Counted from the stretch's first letter, positions 53,902 through 63,856 are shown. The stretch is 64,000 nucleotides of DNA from Saprospiraceae bacterium (GCA_020627825.1 JAHDGD010000001.1:17538-81537), one strand, 5' to 3'. Program-made: numbers and translations. Notes: generated by a model from the letters alone, not told the origin.

Positions 53902-56900
53902 ATGAGAAAACAATTGATTTTCCTGTGCACCATGTTATGCTTTACTATTTCTTTTGGGCTTAAAGCCCAAGAAAGGTCAACGGATGTATTGAATTGTAAT
54001 GATCCAGCATTCTTACAGGAGCAACAAAGAATCTTAGTGGATTTAAAACCAGGGGTAGAATATTATGTAGTCTTTCCGCACAATAAAGATATAGAGGAAT
54101 TCACATCAGCACTTTTTACAAATTATACACCTGATAACATTTACTGGAAAGATCATAAATTGTTTTTTACGGCTACTGAAAAATCTACCTCTTTAAAAAT
54201 TGATGCGATAAACCCCTTGAAAGAGGTAATTTATTGTGATCAATATTTCATCTCTACCAGCAGTTCGCTAATGATGGATGGTATACAGACTGAAAATGGT
54301 TTTGATATATCAGATCTTATATCACAGAATTTATTAGGTGATTTATGTATTGATGTTTCTAATATCGATGGTCCGAGTAATTCTAATGGTTTCGGCGTCT
54401 TCACTAATGGAAGTTCTTCAATAGGGATTGAAGAAGGTGTAATATTATTGACAGGAAACATAAACTCTGCAGAAGGTCCAAACACACCCAATACAGCAAG
54501 TAACGGGGGAAGCTCTGATGGCACAGATCCAGATTTAGCAGCATTAATCGGGAATAGCCAAAATAATGTCGTAAAAGTTGAATTTGATTTTGTACCAGAT
54601 GAAAATATGGTATCATTTGAATATGTATTTGCTTCTGAGGAATATTGTGATTATGTAAATAGTGCATTCAATGACGTATTTGGCTTTTTTATTAGCGGGC
54701 CAGGAATATCTGGGCCATTCACTGGTGGTGCAGAAAATATTGCATTGGTGCCAGGAACTGGGGACCCTGTATCCATAAACAATATAAATTGGGAAGCAGG
54801 GAATGGTTTATATAATACAAATGAAGTTGCAACTTATGCAGGAGGCTGCACAACTGCAGAACTAAATGCTCCAAAACCTTATGTGGATCTTATAGGATTA
54901 GATGGCTTCACAGATGTGCTTACCGCAGAAATTGAAGTAATACCATGTGAAACATATCATATAAAACTTGTCATCGCAGACATAGGAGATGGTTTATTTG
55001 ATTCAGCTATTTTTTTAGGTCAAAATAGCTTTAAGTCAGGCGAAGCAAATACCAGAGTAAATGTCACGCCAGGTTCTATTGATGGAGATGGTATTGCTGA
55101 AGAAGGATGTGAAAATGCATATATAGCTTTTAATATTGATCCACCAAATCAAGATGTAACATTCAATTTTACTATTTTACCATCAAGTACAGCAACATCA
55201 GGAATTGATTATGAATCGTTTCCTACAGATTACACTGTTCCTCAAGGTACTGAATTTGATACATTGTGGATTGACATATTTGGTGATTTATTAACAGAAG
55301 GAATTGAAACCATTGACTTACAAATTACAGGTGTATGTGGTTGTGATGATCCTATAATTTCCATTTTAATAGAAGATCCTCCTATTTATGAACAAGACAT
55401 ATTGTTATGTCAAGGAGAAACATTGCAAACATCAGAAGGAGAAGTAAGCGAACCTGGACAGTATCTTAGTTTAGTTGAAACCACTGGAGCATGTGATAGT
55501 TTAATCCTTTATAATTTAGACTTCATTCCTGCCCCTTTCTTTGATACTACAATTTATCGCTGTTTACTAGAACCGTTAGAATTTATGGGTGAAACATTTT
55601 TGTTTGCTCCAGACTATAGAGAAATTGTGATGGAAGGATCAAGTTTTCAAGGATGTGATAGTATCGTAAGGGTTACATTTGAATGGGCAAACCCTGATTT
55701 ATTAGTGGGAAGCACCAATGATTTAAGCTGTGAATCTCCAACATCAGAAATTTTTATAATCAATAATCCAATACCTGAAAATATTACAAGTTTTGAATGG
55801 GTGACACCAAATTTGGATACGCTTTACGATGAATCAATAACAGTTTCACAACCAGGAGAATATCAATTGTTATCTTACATAGAACTAGAGGATCGAATAT
55901 GTTCTAATTTTTTTCCCAATTCAATCGTATTGGATGCTGATGAATCTTTTCCTTTGATCCAACCTATACAAAACATTACCACTTTATGTAGTCAAGAACT
56001 CCCGACAATATTAGCAGAAGTAACGAATGAAGACAACTTCGACAGTTTAAATTTCATATGGATTTTACCAGATCAGTCTACTTTAGAAGCAGATAGTCTT
56101 ATTCCTAGCCTAGAAGGACAATATTCTTTAGTCGTCATAGATTCTGAGAATGGTTGTGAATCAATAGAATACTTTGAATACATCAATATTGACACTATTC
56201 CTAATGTTTCAATAGATGCTCCTACAATAGGTTGTAATGCTCCTTTTGTAACGATATATAGCGAGGTTGAAATTCCTGGAGGAAACTACTCTTGGTCAGG
56301 GCCCGATAATTTCAGTAGCGATGAAATAGCTCCTGAAGTCAACATTTTAGGAGAATATACTCTTGTATATAGTCTCTCTGATAATTGTTTTAATACCGCA
56401 AATACTACATTAACTGTGGATAATACAATTCCCGAATTGACAGCAACCGGTGATAGTATAATATGTAATCAGGGCAATGGTATGCTTAGTTTTGAAAGTG
56501 ATAGTATTGTAAGTTTTATTTGGACTGGACCTGATGGATTTTTATCAACTGAAACCAATCCTGAAGTTAGTGATTTTGGCATCTACACGATAGAAGTTTT
56601 CTCATTAAATGGGTGCACAAACATGGAGGATGTTGAGTTAATACCTATCGACATTCCATTAGGATTAGTTGTACAAGATACATTTATCAATTGTATCAAT
56701 TCAAGTGTTGAGCTAAGTTTTGAAGTAGATTCTCAATTTACCTCAGTAAGCTGGACTGGTCCAAATAATTTTGAGTCCAATGAATTAAATCCGGTACCTA
56801 TTGATCAAGGTATATATCATATTGAAGTATTTAACCAAGAAGGTTGTAGTGAAAATGGATTTCTAAATTACACTATTGATACGATAAGACCAGACGTTTC

Positions 56901-59298
56901 AATTGTAGGTGAAAGCATAAATTGTATGTCTTTGGAAGCTACTTTAGATGGATTATTTGAAGATGCTATAGAAAACGTTTTGTGGACAGGTCCAAATAAT
57001 TTTTCTTCTGAATCTTCCTCTATTGTAACATCTATAGAAGGAGCATATTCTCTTCATGTCACTTCAATGAATGGATGTTCAAACGAGACTTCTTATTTTG
57101 TAACTGTCGACACGTTAGTTCCAATGCTATCCCCTATTTCAGACACATTAGACTGTAATACAGGAATAGCAGAAATTGGTATTCAAAATGTTACTTCTCA
57201 ACTAGATATCACATGGTATGATCCTAACGGAATTGAAATGAATGTTATAAACAATTCCACGACAGTTGAATTAGACGGAATCTATACAGTACTGAGTGTA
57301 GATACCTCAAATTTCTGTGCTTCTGAAACTGAAATAATTGTATATCCCAATTTATTAAGTCCTGACCTTTCACTTTCTTCGGATATCATAACTTGTGAAG
57401 CGATCAATTTCCAACTATATTCTAGTTCTAGTTTCAACAATTTATCATATCACTGGACAGGCCCCAATGGTTTCACAAGTAATGAAATGAATCCTTCAAT
57501 TACAGAAAGTGGAACCTATTTCTTACAGGTGGAATCTCAGGACAATTGTATTAGTTCATCAAGTGTACAAGTGCAAGAAGATCTTGGCACACCTACAATT
57601 GAAACTTCAAATGACACTATTAATTGCATTAAAGAATCCATTGAATTGTATCTCGAGACAGATGGGATATATACGTATAACTGGACCTTTGAAAATAATG
57701 AATTTAGTGAAGAAAAGAATCCTATTGTGACAGAAGGTGGACAATATAGCGTCCAAGTAATAGGCTCTAATTTTTGTGATACATCTGGAATTGTAAACAT
57801 CTATATCGATACATTTATACAAGACATAGAGTTAAACACATCAAATATATTGGATTGTAACAACGAACAAGTTGACATTTCATTAGATAGTAATTATCCA
57901 GAAGAGACTGAATTCGAATGGAGTTCTACTGATTTTTCTAGTGAAATCCCGAATATTACAGTTGAAAATACTGGAATTTACACCCTAATTGTCACAACGG
58001 CTAATGGATGTACTCGAGAAGAATCAATTGAAATTGCTAGTGACTATTCAATTATAAACATAGATGCTTCAGATGGACTTCTAACATGTTATGAACCAGA
58101 ATTTGAATTAAGAGCCAACCTATCTTCGTCAAATTATAGCCATATAAATTGGATGGGACCAAATGGTTTTTCTGTAAATGATTCAATTGGAACTGTTGCT
58201 GCAGAAGGTGTTTATGTATTTTCTGTAACAGGAACAAATGGATGTACTAATTCTATGCAAATAGAAGTGAGTAGTAATCAAACTGAGCCGGCAATCCAAT
58301 TACTAGATGGCCAATTAAGTTGTAATCAATCTACTATTGATATTTCAAATGAGTTGGATCAAAATTATTTTTATGTCTGGACTTGGGATACAAATGAGAT
58401 AGAAAATGAAAACTTCAATACACTAACCGTTACTGAACCAGGAAATTATGTGGCACAGGTTACAGACTTAGAGAATGGTTGTACAAACACGGCATCAAGC
58501 ACAATTATTCAATTACCAGATATAACTTCATTTACATTTGAAGTTGATCATCCTGATTGTTTTAATCCGTTCGGAAATATTGAAATAATGGATATTGAGG
58601 GAGGTTCAGAACCATATATTTTCTCAATAGATGGCGGGCAAACTTTTCAAGAGCAAGCTGTTTTTACAGATCTAGGTGCAGGATCATATGAATTAATTGT
58701 TCAAGATGCATATGATTGTAATTCGTTCGATGCTACTGAAATTATCTCATTGCAAGATTTTGAACTTGCTGCCGATGATTTTTTCTTAATATTTGTAGGA
58801 GAATTACAACAATTAAATGTTGAAACGAGCCTATCATTAGATGAAATTGAGTCTATAACTTGGAACCCATCGAACACACTTTCTTGTACTGACTGTTTAA
58901 ATCCCGTTAGTTCTACGACAGAAGATGTTGTCTATACGGTTACTGTAATTGATAAGAATGGCTGTATATACGAAACAAGTATAGAAATAAGGGTGTTAGA
59001 AAATCCATATTATATACCAAATGTATTCACCCCGAATAACGATGGTACTAATGAATACTTTAGCATTTTCGGTGACCTTGAACTTATTCAGAATGTAAAT
59101 ATATTTAGCATCTATGATAGATGGGGAGAACGAGTATTTCACACGGAGGATGTTTTGGCTACTGATGAATCAATGAAATGGTATGGTGATTTTAAAGGAG
59201 TCCCTTCTCAAGCTGGCGTTTATGCTTATTATATTGAATATATTTCCATTTCAGGAAACATAATTAAGGCTAGTGGGGACGTTACTGTAATAAGATAA
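53902..59298 (+). CDS. Giant Ig-like repeat adhesin with type B T9SS (CHU_C) C-terminal domain
   Basis: A 1798-residue secreted protein. Signal peptide 1-23 (the bases for FGLKAQ are one copy of the dispersed palindrome). A choice-of-anchor L domain spans about 170-385 (GIEEGVILLTGN, FASEEYCDYVNSAFNDVFGF). A Calx-beta-like domain covers about 390-500. About twelve Ig-like repeats of around 78 residues follow (610-1530), each with a Trp-x-Gly-Pro type strand and a closing Cys after a Gly-x-Tyr turn. A SprB-type repeat lies at 1535-1610 (GGSEPYIFSIDGGQTFQE), and a gliding-motility CHU_C domain ends the chain (1700-1798, YIPNVFTPNNDGTNEYF). It should be exported by the T9SS and attached to the cell surface, for adhesion or gliding. 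Confidence 0.92.
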   Translation: MRKQLIFLCTMLCFTISFGLKAQERSTDVLNCNDPAFLQEQQRILVDLKPGVEYYVVFPHNKDIEEFTSALFTNYTPDNIYWKDHKLFFTATEKSTSLKIDAINPLKEVIYCDQYFISTSSSLMMDGIQTENGFDISDLISQNLLGDLCIDVSNIDGPSNSNGFGVFTNGSSSIGIEEGVILLTGNINSAEGPNTPNTASNGGSSDGTDPDLAALIGNSQNNVVKVEFDFVPDENMVSFEYVFASEEYCDYVNSAFNDVFGFFISGPGISGPFTGGAENIALVPGTGDPVSINNINWEAGNGLYNTNEVATYAGGCTTAELNAPKPYVDLIGLDGFTDVLTAEIEVIPCETYHIKLVIADIGDGLFDSAIFLGQNSFKSGEANTRVNVTPGSIDGDGIAEEGCENAYIAFNIDPPNQDVTFNFTILPSSTATSGIDYESFPTDYTVPQGTEFDTLWIDIFGDLLTEGIETIDLQITGVCGCDDPIISILIEDPPIYEQDILLCQGETLQTSEGEVSEPGQYLSLVETTGACDSLILYNLDFIPAPFFDTTIYRCLLEPLEFMGETFLFAPDYREIVMEGSSFQGCDSIVRVTFEWANPDLLVGSTNDLSCESPTSEIFIINNPIPENITSFEWVTPNLDTLYDESITVSQPGEYQLLSYIELEDRICSNFFPNSIVLDADESFPLIQPIQNITTLCSQELPTILAEVTNEDNFDSLNFIWILPDQSTLEADSLIPSLEGQYSLVVIDSENGCESIEYFEYINIDTIPNVSIDAPTIGCNAPFVTIYSEVEIPGGNYSWSGPDNFSSDEIAPEVNILGEYTLVYSLSDNCFNTANTTLTVDNTIPELTATGDSIICNQGNGMLSFESDSIVSFIWTGPDGFLSTETNPEVSDFGIYTIEVFSLNGCTNMEDVELIPIDIPLGLVVQDTFINCINSSVELSFEVDSQFTSVSWTGPNNFESNELNPVPIDQGIYHIEVFNQEGCSENGFLNYTIDTIRPDVSIVGESINCMSLEATLDGLFEDAIENVLWTGPNNFSSESSSIVTSIEGAYSLHVTSMNGCSNETSYFVTVDTLVPMLSPISDTLDCNTGIAEIGIQNVTSQLDITWYDPNGIEMNVINNSTTVELDGIYTVLSVDTSNFCASETEIIVYPNLLSPDLSLSSDIITCEAINFQLYSSSSFNNLSYHWTGPNGFTSNEMNPSITESGTYFLQVESQDNCISSSSVQVQEDLGTPTIETSNDTINCIKESIELYLETDGIYTYNWTFENNEFSEEKNPIVTEGGQYSVQVIGSNFCDTSGIVNIYIDTFIQDIELNTSNILDCNNEQVDISLDSNYPEETEFEWSSTDFSSEIPNITVENTGIYTLIVTTANGCTREESIEIASDYSIINIDASDGLLTCYEPEFELRANLSSSNYSHINWMGPNGFSVNDSIGTVAAEGVYVFSVTGTNGCTNSMQIEVSSNQTEPAIQLLDGQLSCNQSTIDISNELDQNYFYVWTWDTNEIENENFNTLTVTEPGNYVAQVTDLENGCTNTASSTIIQLPDITSFTFEVDHPDCFNPFGNIEIMDIEGGSEPYIFSIDGGQTFQEQAVFTDLGAGSYELIVQDAYDCNSFDATEIISLQDFELAADDFFLIFVGELQQLNVETSLSLDEIESITWNPSNTLSCTDCLNPVSSTTEDVVYTVTVIDKNGCIYETSIEIRVLENPYYIPNVFTPNNDGTNEYFSIFGDLELIQNVNIFSIYDRWGERVFHTEDVLATDESMKWYGDFKGVPSQAGVYAYYIEYISISGNIIKASGDVTVIR
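53954..53970. repeat. Dispersed palindrome inside the adhesin signal peptide, exact GGGCTTWAAGCCC core
   Basis: The core at 53956-53968 is in frame and codes for Gly-Leu-Lys-Ala in the signal peptide, directly before the predicted cleavage site. It shows the element can sit in translated sequence, so it is not only a 3'-end signal. Confidence 0.8.
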
Positions 59299-59306
59299 TT
59301 TCAAGA

Positions 59307-60155
59307 TTGAACACAATAAACAAAAAACAAACTGAACATACTTCTACATATAAAATCCAAACGTTTTATAAAGAAAGATCTAATATTTCTGTTCAAAAAA
59401 GAACAGATTTCCTGAGCAATGAAGCTCCTTTACAAATCATGCTTAAAAAAAATAGCTTGGATGTAAAATCGTATCATTTTGTCGTTACTATGCGTACTCC
59501 CGGAAGTGACAAAGAATTTGTTACCGGGTTACTTTTCAATGAAGGCATCATACAATCTTCAGAAGATATCGTTCAAATTGACATAAAAAATAAAATAGTT
59601 GAAGTCCTTTTGGCGGAAGCCAATCCCATAAATTTAAAAACATTGGAAAGAAATGTATTAAGTACTTCCAGCTGTGGTGTGTGTTCAAAAACAAACCTAA
59701 AAGATGTTAACACTGATACCATTTATTTACCCTATATGAGTCGGTTAACACTAGACTCAAATCTTTTATTTGGCATACAAAATAAAATTACAGATCAAGA
59801 AGGACTATTTGACTTAACAGGAAGCATGCACTCTGCCGTTTTATTAGATAAAAATTTGAACGTATTGAAAAAATATGAAGACGTGGGAAGGCATAACGCC
59901 TTGGACAAACTCATAGGGTATTCTGTTCAAGAAAACCTTATGCCTTTGAGTCAACACGTTTTAGTGTTAAGTGGACGAATTAGTTTTGAATTAGTACAAA
60001 AAGCTTCAAAAGCAGGTATTTCAATTGTAATTGCAAAAGGAGCACCTACAAGTCTTGCAATAGATGAGGCTTACGCCCAAAGTATTTGTCTTATAGGATT
60101 TATGAAAAATAATAGTTACAATGTATATTGTGGCTTTGATAGAATTAAAACATAA
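59307..60155 (+). CDS. fdhD: Sulfurtransferase FdhD
   Basis: Transfers sulfur from IscS-type desulfurase to the molybdenum cofactor of formate dehydrogenase-type enzymes. The 282 residues fit the family. The two-cysteine motif SSCGVCSK has Cys123 and Cys126 (E. coli 121 and 124). GSMHSAVLLD and EDVGRHNALDKLIG are conserved. The first in-frame start is TTG at 59307; there is no usable in-frame ATG before Met45, so TTG is chosen. The stop overlaps the ATG of the oxidoreductase gene (TAATG), a direct link of modifier and target. Confidence 0.93.
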   Translation: MNTINKKQTEHTSTYKIQTFYKERSNISVQKRTDFLSNEAPLQIMLKKNSLDVKSYHFVVTMRTPGSDKEFVTGLLFNEGIIQSSEDIVQIDIKNKIVEVLLAEANPINLKTLERNVLSTSSCGVCSKTNLKDVNTDTIYLPYMSRLTLDSNLLFGIQNKITDQEGLFDLTGSMHSAVLLDKNLNVLKKYEDVGRHNALDKLIGYSVQENLMPLSQHVLVLSGRISFELVQKASKAGISIVIAKGAPTSLAIDEAYAQSICLIGFMKNNSYNVYCGFDRIKT

Positions 60156-62452
60156 TGACGAGAGTAAAGCATTCCGATCACAGACCTCCCGAATCACATC
60201 CAAAAACAACTTTTGATTCAGCAAAAAGTAAAGCTGTTGGAATTCCTGCTGTGTTTGAATCATTTAAGCATATGTTACGTTACATGGACTTTCCAAAAGC
60301 AGTCAAAGCTAGCTTAAAAATGAATCAAGTAAATGGATTTGATTGCCCTGGTTGCGCTTGGCCAGATCCCGATAATGAAAGATCATCAATTGCAGAATAC
60401 TGCGAAAATGGGATAAAAGCTTTGGCTGAAGAAGCTACTAAAAGGAAAGCAGATCCAACATTTTGGGAACAAAATTCTATCCAAGAAATGAGTAGCTGGA
60501 GTGATTTTAAACTCGGGAAAAGTGGACGAATTACACATCCTATGTACTTGTCTGAAAACGCAACACATTATACAAAAATCAGTTGGGAAAAGGCCTTCAA
60601 TTTAATTTCTTCACGTTTAAATGCTTTAGAATCACCTGATGATGCAATATTTTACACTTCAGGCCGCACCAGTAATGAAGCTGCATTTCTTTATGGTGCT
60701 TTTGTACGTGCATTTGGGACGAACAACTTACCAGATTGCTCCAATATGTGCCATGAATCATCAGGTACTGCTCTATCTAAAACACTCGGTATAGGTAAAG
60801 GATCCGTAAAATTGGAAGACTTTGACCAAGCAGACCTCGTAATTGTAATGGGACAAAATCCAGGCACGAATCACCCTAGAATGCTTACAGCACTTGAAAA
60901 GTGTAAAGATAACGGAGGGAAAATAGTGTCTATCAATCCATTAAAGGAAGCAGGGCTACTGCATTATACGAATCCACAGAGACCAAAACGAATTTTACAA
61001 GGAGGTATACCGTTAAGTGATTTATATCTCCAAGTAAAGGTCAATGGAGACCTAGCACTTTTAAAATATGTAATCTATCAATTAACCCAGAAATATAAAA
61101 AGGGAGAAGATGTATTTGATAGAGAATTTATAAAACAATATACGTCAGGATTTGAAGACTTCATAAATGATGTAGAACATACAGACATAGCTAAATGTCT
61201 TGAAAGATGTGGTTTAAATAAAGAAGATCTTGACACATTATTGAATTACATTGTTCAAAGCAAAAAAATAATAATTTGCTGGGCAATGGGTATAACACAA
61301 CATATTAATGGCGTAGCTACAATTCAAGAAATTGTAAATCTATTGCTATTGAAGGGCTCAATAGGAAAAACAGGTGCAGGAACATGTCCAGTACGAGGAC
61401 ATAGTAATGTACAAGGGGATAGAACTATGGGTATATGGGAAAAAATGAAACCCAACTTTCACCAGAAACTTGGAAAGGAATTTGGCTTTGAAAGCCCTGT
61501 TCATCATGGTTATGATGTTGTTCAGAGTATAAAAGCTATGAATGAAAAGAAAGGAATGGTATTTTTTGCCATGGGTGGAAACTTCCTTAGTGCAACGCCT
61601 GATACTGATCATGTAGCAAAGGGATTAAAAAACTGTAATTTAACAGTACAAGTAAGTACAAAACCTAATCGTTCCCATTTAATCACAGGTAAAGAAGCTC
61701 TCATTTTGCCTTGTTTAGGTCGAACTGAAATTGACCATCAAGAATCAGGATATCAATTTGTATCTGTTGAAAATAGCATGGGAAAAGTATCTAGTTCCAA
61801 AGGTATTTTACCTCCTGTAAGTAAGGAATTAAAAAGTGAGATTGATATAATTGCTATGTTGGCACATAAAACATTGAATGCAAAATATCCAAATATTGAT
61901 TGGTTGTCTTTCAAAAATGATTATAACATTATACGCAGTAAAATAGCGAATGTAATCAAAGGTTTTAAAAATTATAATGACAGAATAAGAAAAGAAGGAG
62001 GTTTTTATTTACCCAATCCTGCAAGGGAGCGGCGATTTACTTCAACTGGAAAAGCTTTATTTACTGTAAATAAAATAGATTATAATACGTTAGAAAATGA
62101 TCAATTTTTATTGACAACAATTCGTGCTCACGATCAATATAATACAACGATATATGGCTTAAATGATCGATATCGCGGGATACAAAATGGAAGAAATATC
62201 ATTTTGATGAATATGAATGACATGGAGAAACTTGGATTAGAACAATATCAAAAAGTAGATATTTCAAGTCATTATAAAAAAACTAGAACTGTTTATGGAT
62301 TCAAAGCTATCCCTTATGATATACCAAGAGGAAATGTTGCAGCCTATTTTCCTGAAGCAAACCCAATCGTGCCTATAGATTTAGTTGCAAGAGAAAGTAA
62401 TACGCCAGTAAGTAAAAGTATTAAAGTGAAAATAGAGAAAAGCTCTGATTAA
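60155..62452 (+). CDS. Molybdopterin oxidoreductase of the FdhF/YdeP family
   Basis: A 765-residue molybdenum enzyme of the YdeP branch, related to formate dehydrogenase alpha chains. N-terminal cysteines are C64 and C67 (GFDCPGCAWPD) and C83 (EYCENG), with no fourth Cys in the usual place, as in YdeP. The molybdenum region is near residues 193-205 (CSNMCHESSG), without selenocysteine. VIVMGQNPGTNHPRML and GTCPVRGHSNVQGDRTMGI are the cofactor-binding stretches. A C-terminal molybdopterin-dinucleotide domain follows (LLTTIRAHDQYNTTIYG). No signal peptide and no electron-transfer partner are seen. FdhD in front supports a sulfurated cofactor. Substrate unknown; in enteric bacteria ydeP is linked to acid tolerance. 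Confidence 0.88.
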   Translation: MTRVKHSDHRPPESHPKTTFDSAKSKAVGIPAVFESFKHMLRYMDFPKAVKASLKMNQVNGFDCPGCAWPDPDNERSSIAEYCENGIKALAEEATKRKADPTFWEQNSIQEMSSWSDFKLGKSGRITHPMYLSENATHYTKISWEKAFNLISSRLNALESPDDAIFYTSGRTSNEAAFLYGAFVRAFGTNNLPDCSNMCHESSGTALSKTLGIGKGSVKLEDFDQADLVIVMGQNPGTNHPRMLTALEKCKDNGGKIVSINPLKEAGLLHYTNPQRPKRILQGGIPLSDLYLQVKVNGDLALLKYVIYQLTQKYKKGEDVFDREFIKQYTSGFEDFINDVEHTDIAKCLERCGLNKEDLDTLLNYIVQSKKIIICWAMGITQHINGVATIQEIVNLLLLKGSIGKTGAGTCPVRGHSNVQGDRTMGIWEKMKPNFHQKLGKEFGFESPVHHGYDVVQSIKAMNEKKGMVFFAMGGNFLSATPDTDHVAKGLKNCNLTVQVSTKPNRSHLITGKEALILPCLGRTEIDHQESGYQFVSVENSMGKVSSSKGILPPVSKELKSEIDIIAMLAHKTLNAKYPNIDWLSFKNDYNIIRSKIANVIKGFKNYNDRIRKEGGFYLPNPARERRFTSTGKALFTVNKIDYNTLENDQFLLTTIRAHDQYNTTIYGLNDRYRGIQNGRNIILMNMNDMEKLGLEQYQKVDISSHYKKTRTVYGFKAIPYDIPRGNVAAYFPEANPIVPIDLVARESNTPVSKSIKVKIEKSSD

Positions 62453-62476
62453 GGTCAACAATTATATGCGGAACTT

Positions 62477-62498
62477 TTACTTTTGCAAAAAATCTATA
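62477..62498 (+). promoter_or_regulatory. Promoter core before the DUF1573 gene, TACTTTTG box
   Basis: A TAnnTTTG box (62478-62485) and the following bases match the sucC promoter core (38191-38212) at 21 of 22 positions. This places the transcription start near 62492 and makes the TTG at 62501 the likely first codon of the next gene rather than the TTG at 62483, which lies inside the box. Confidence 0.6.
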
Positions 62499-62500
62499 TC

Positions 62501-62983
62501 TTGAGACTATATTTGCTATTGTTTATTTTTCTTTTATGCTTTACTTCGTGCAAAAACGATGAAGTAAAGGAAGTTAAAGACCCATTACTTACCGAATTAG
62601 GTGGTGAAGATTATGAAGATTATCTTCGCACACCTGTAAATGCAGATGGAAGCCTTGACAGTACAAAAATGCCAAGAGTAAAATTTGAAAACCCCATCCA
62701 TGATTTTGGCACCTTAGGTCAAAACGATAAAAGAAAGCACACTTTTTCATTCACTAATCCGTCTAACCATAATTTATACATTATGAATGTAAATACAAGC
62801 TGTGGTTGTACAGTAGCGTCATACAGTGAAGAAAAGATTGCGCCAGGAGCATCAGGAGAAATAAACATTAATTACGACCCCAAAGGGAGGTCTGGTTTAC
62901 AAGAGAAAAAAATTATTGTAACAAGTAATGCATTTCCAAATACTATGGAATTGACGATCATTGCTGAAATATTAAAAGACTAA
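62501..62983 (+). CDS. DUF1573 lipoprotein
   Basis: About 160 residues from a TTG start at 62501 (MRLYLLLFIFLLCFTSC, a good lipoprotein signal; no in-frame ATG precedes it). The mature protein is mostly a DUF1573 domain (residues 60-155), an immunoglobulin-like or ASH/MSP-type fold with the usual HDFGTLGQNDK, FTNPSNHNLYI and SCGCTVASY stretches. Such proteins are common and abundant in the Bacteroidota envelope, with no clear role. The yajC gene begins one base after the stop, so the two are co-transcribed. Confidence 0.83.
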   Translation: MRLYLLLFIFLLCFTSCKNDEVKEVKDPLLTELGGEDYEDYLRTPVNADGSLDSTKMPRVKFENPIHDFGTLGQNDKRKHTFSFTNPSNHNLYIMNVNTSCGCTVASYSEEKIAPGASGEININYDPKGRSGLQEKKIIVTSNAFPNTMELTIIAEILKD

Positions 62984-62984
62984 T

Positions 62985-63329
62985 ATGAATTTATCTACTG
63001 TGTACTTACAAGCAGCTCCAGGATCTGGATCTATGCAAACACTTATATTCTGGGGACTTGTTTTACTCGTGTTTTATCTATTTATGATTCGACCACAAAT
63101 AAGAAAACAAAAAGCACAACAATCTTTTTCAGCGGGTATAGCTAAAGGAGACGAAGTAGTTACAAACTCAGGTATTGTAGGTAAAGTAAATAAAATTGAA
63201 GGCAAATATGTAGTTTTGGAATCTTCTAAATCTTTTATAAAAGTATTAGCTAGTTCGATCTCTAAAGAACTTACTGACTCCATACATGCAAAACCTGAAG
63301 AACAAAAAAGAAAGGGCTTATTCGGGTAA
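62985..63329 (+). CDS. yajC: Preprotein translocase subunit YajC
   Basis: A 114-residue inner-membrane protein with one membrane helix (residues 18-36) followed by the cytosolic YajC domain: MIRPQIRKQKAQQSF, KGDEVVTNSGIVGKVNKIEGKYVVLE in part, and a basic C-terminus. It belongs to the SecDF-YajC complex that assists protein export. secD and secF are not in the window. It follows the DUF1573 gene with one base between. Confidence 0.93.
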   Translation: MNLSTVYLQAAPGSGSMQTLIFWGLVLLVFYLFMIRPQIRKQKAQQSFSAGIAKGDEVVTNSGIVGKVNKIEGKYVVLESSKSFIKVLASSISKELTDSIHAKPEEQKRKGLFG

Positions 63330-63398
63330 GTAAATCAATGACTTAAGAAAGATGGCTTAAATCAAATGCTTTTACTTTTCTACAGTATTAAATAAAAA

Positions 63399-63422
63399 AA
63401 GGCTGCATCCCCATGCAGCCTT
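63399..63422. terminator. Intrinsic terminator, stronger on the minus strand
   Basis: Eight-base stem GGCTGCAT / ATGCAGCC with a CCCC loop. On the minus strand it is followed by T7, on the plus strand only by TT. It likely stops both the yajC unit and transcripts coming from the right side of the window. Confidence 0.8.
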
Positions 63423-63856
63423 AAACTTTGATAAAATACCCTTATGAGAACGTTTTCCCATGAAACGTATAGCAAATATATGTAATATGTTATACTCATA
63501 CAAATGAGCATATCTATATTTTCGTTTTAATTCGGTTTTGAAATTGATTCAAAATAATAAATAGGAGAATAATTAAATTTATATAACATTACTAAAGTAA
63601 CAATACAAATCTAAAAAACATTTTGACTAAGGGTTAAAAAAATTAAACTAAAGGAATCGAATGTAAAAAATTTTACATAAAAGTTCTAACTTTTCTCATT
63701 TTTTGAATTCGAATTAATGTCGTCAATACCAATTCCATTTAAATTTCTTTCCTATATCAGCGAATAAAAACAATATAGAAGTAACGGAAATGCTATCCAA
63801 TCTAAATAAAACTTATAAATGATACTGACTTAACTCCTTATTATCGTAACACTAAA
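63423..63856. other. Intergenic stretch with an 18-base near-palindrome
   Basis: About 430 A+T-rich bases with no convincing reading frame. It holds arms ATGTAAAA (63661-63668) and TTTTACAT (63671-63678). No known RNA or repeat was recognised. Confidence 0.5.

Noticed and set aside
60067..60079. GGCTTACGCCC in fdhD as a palindrome copy
   Set aside because: Only short arms and within the conserved EAYAQS coding stretch of FdhD; counted as chance.
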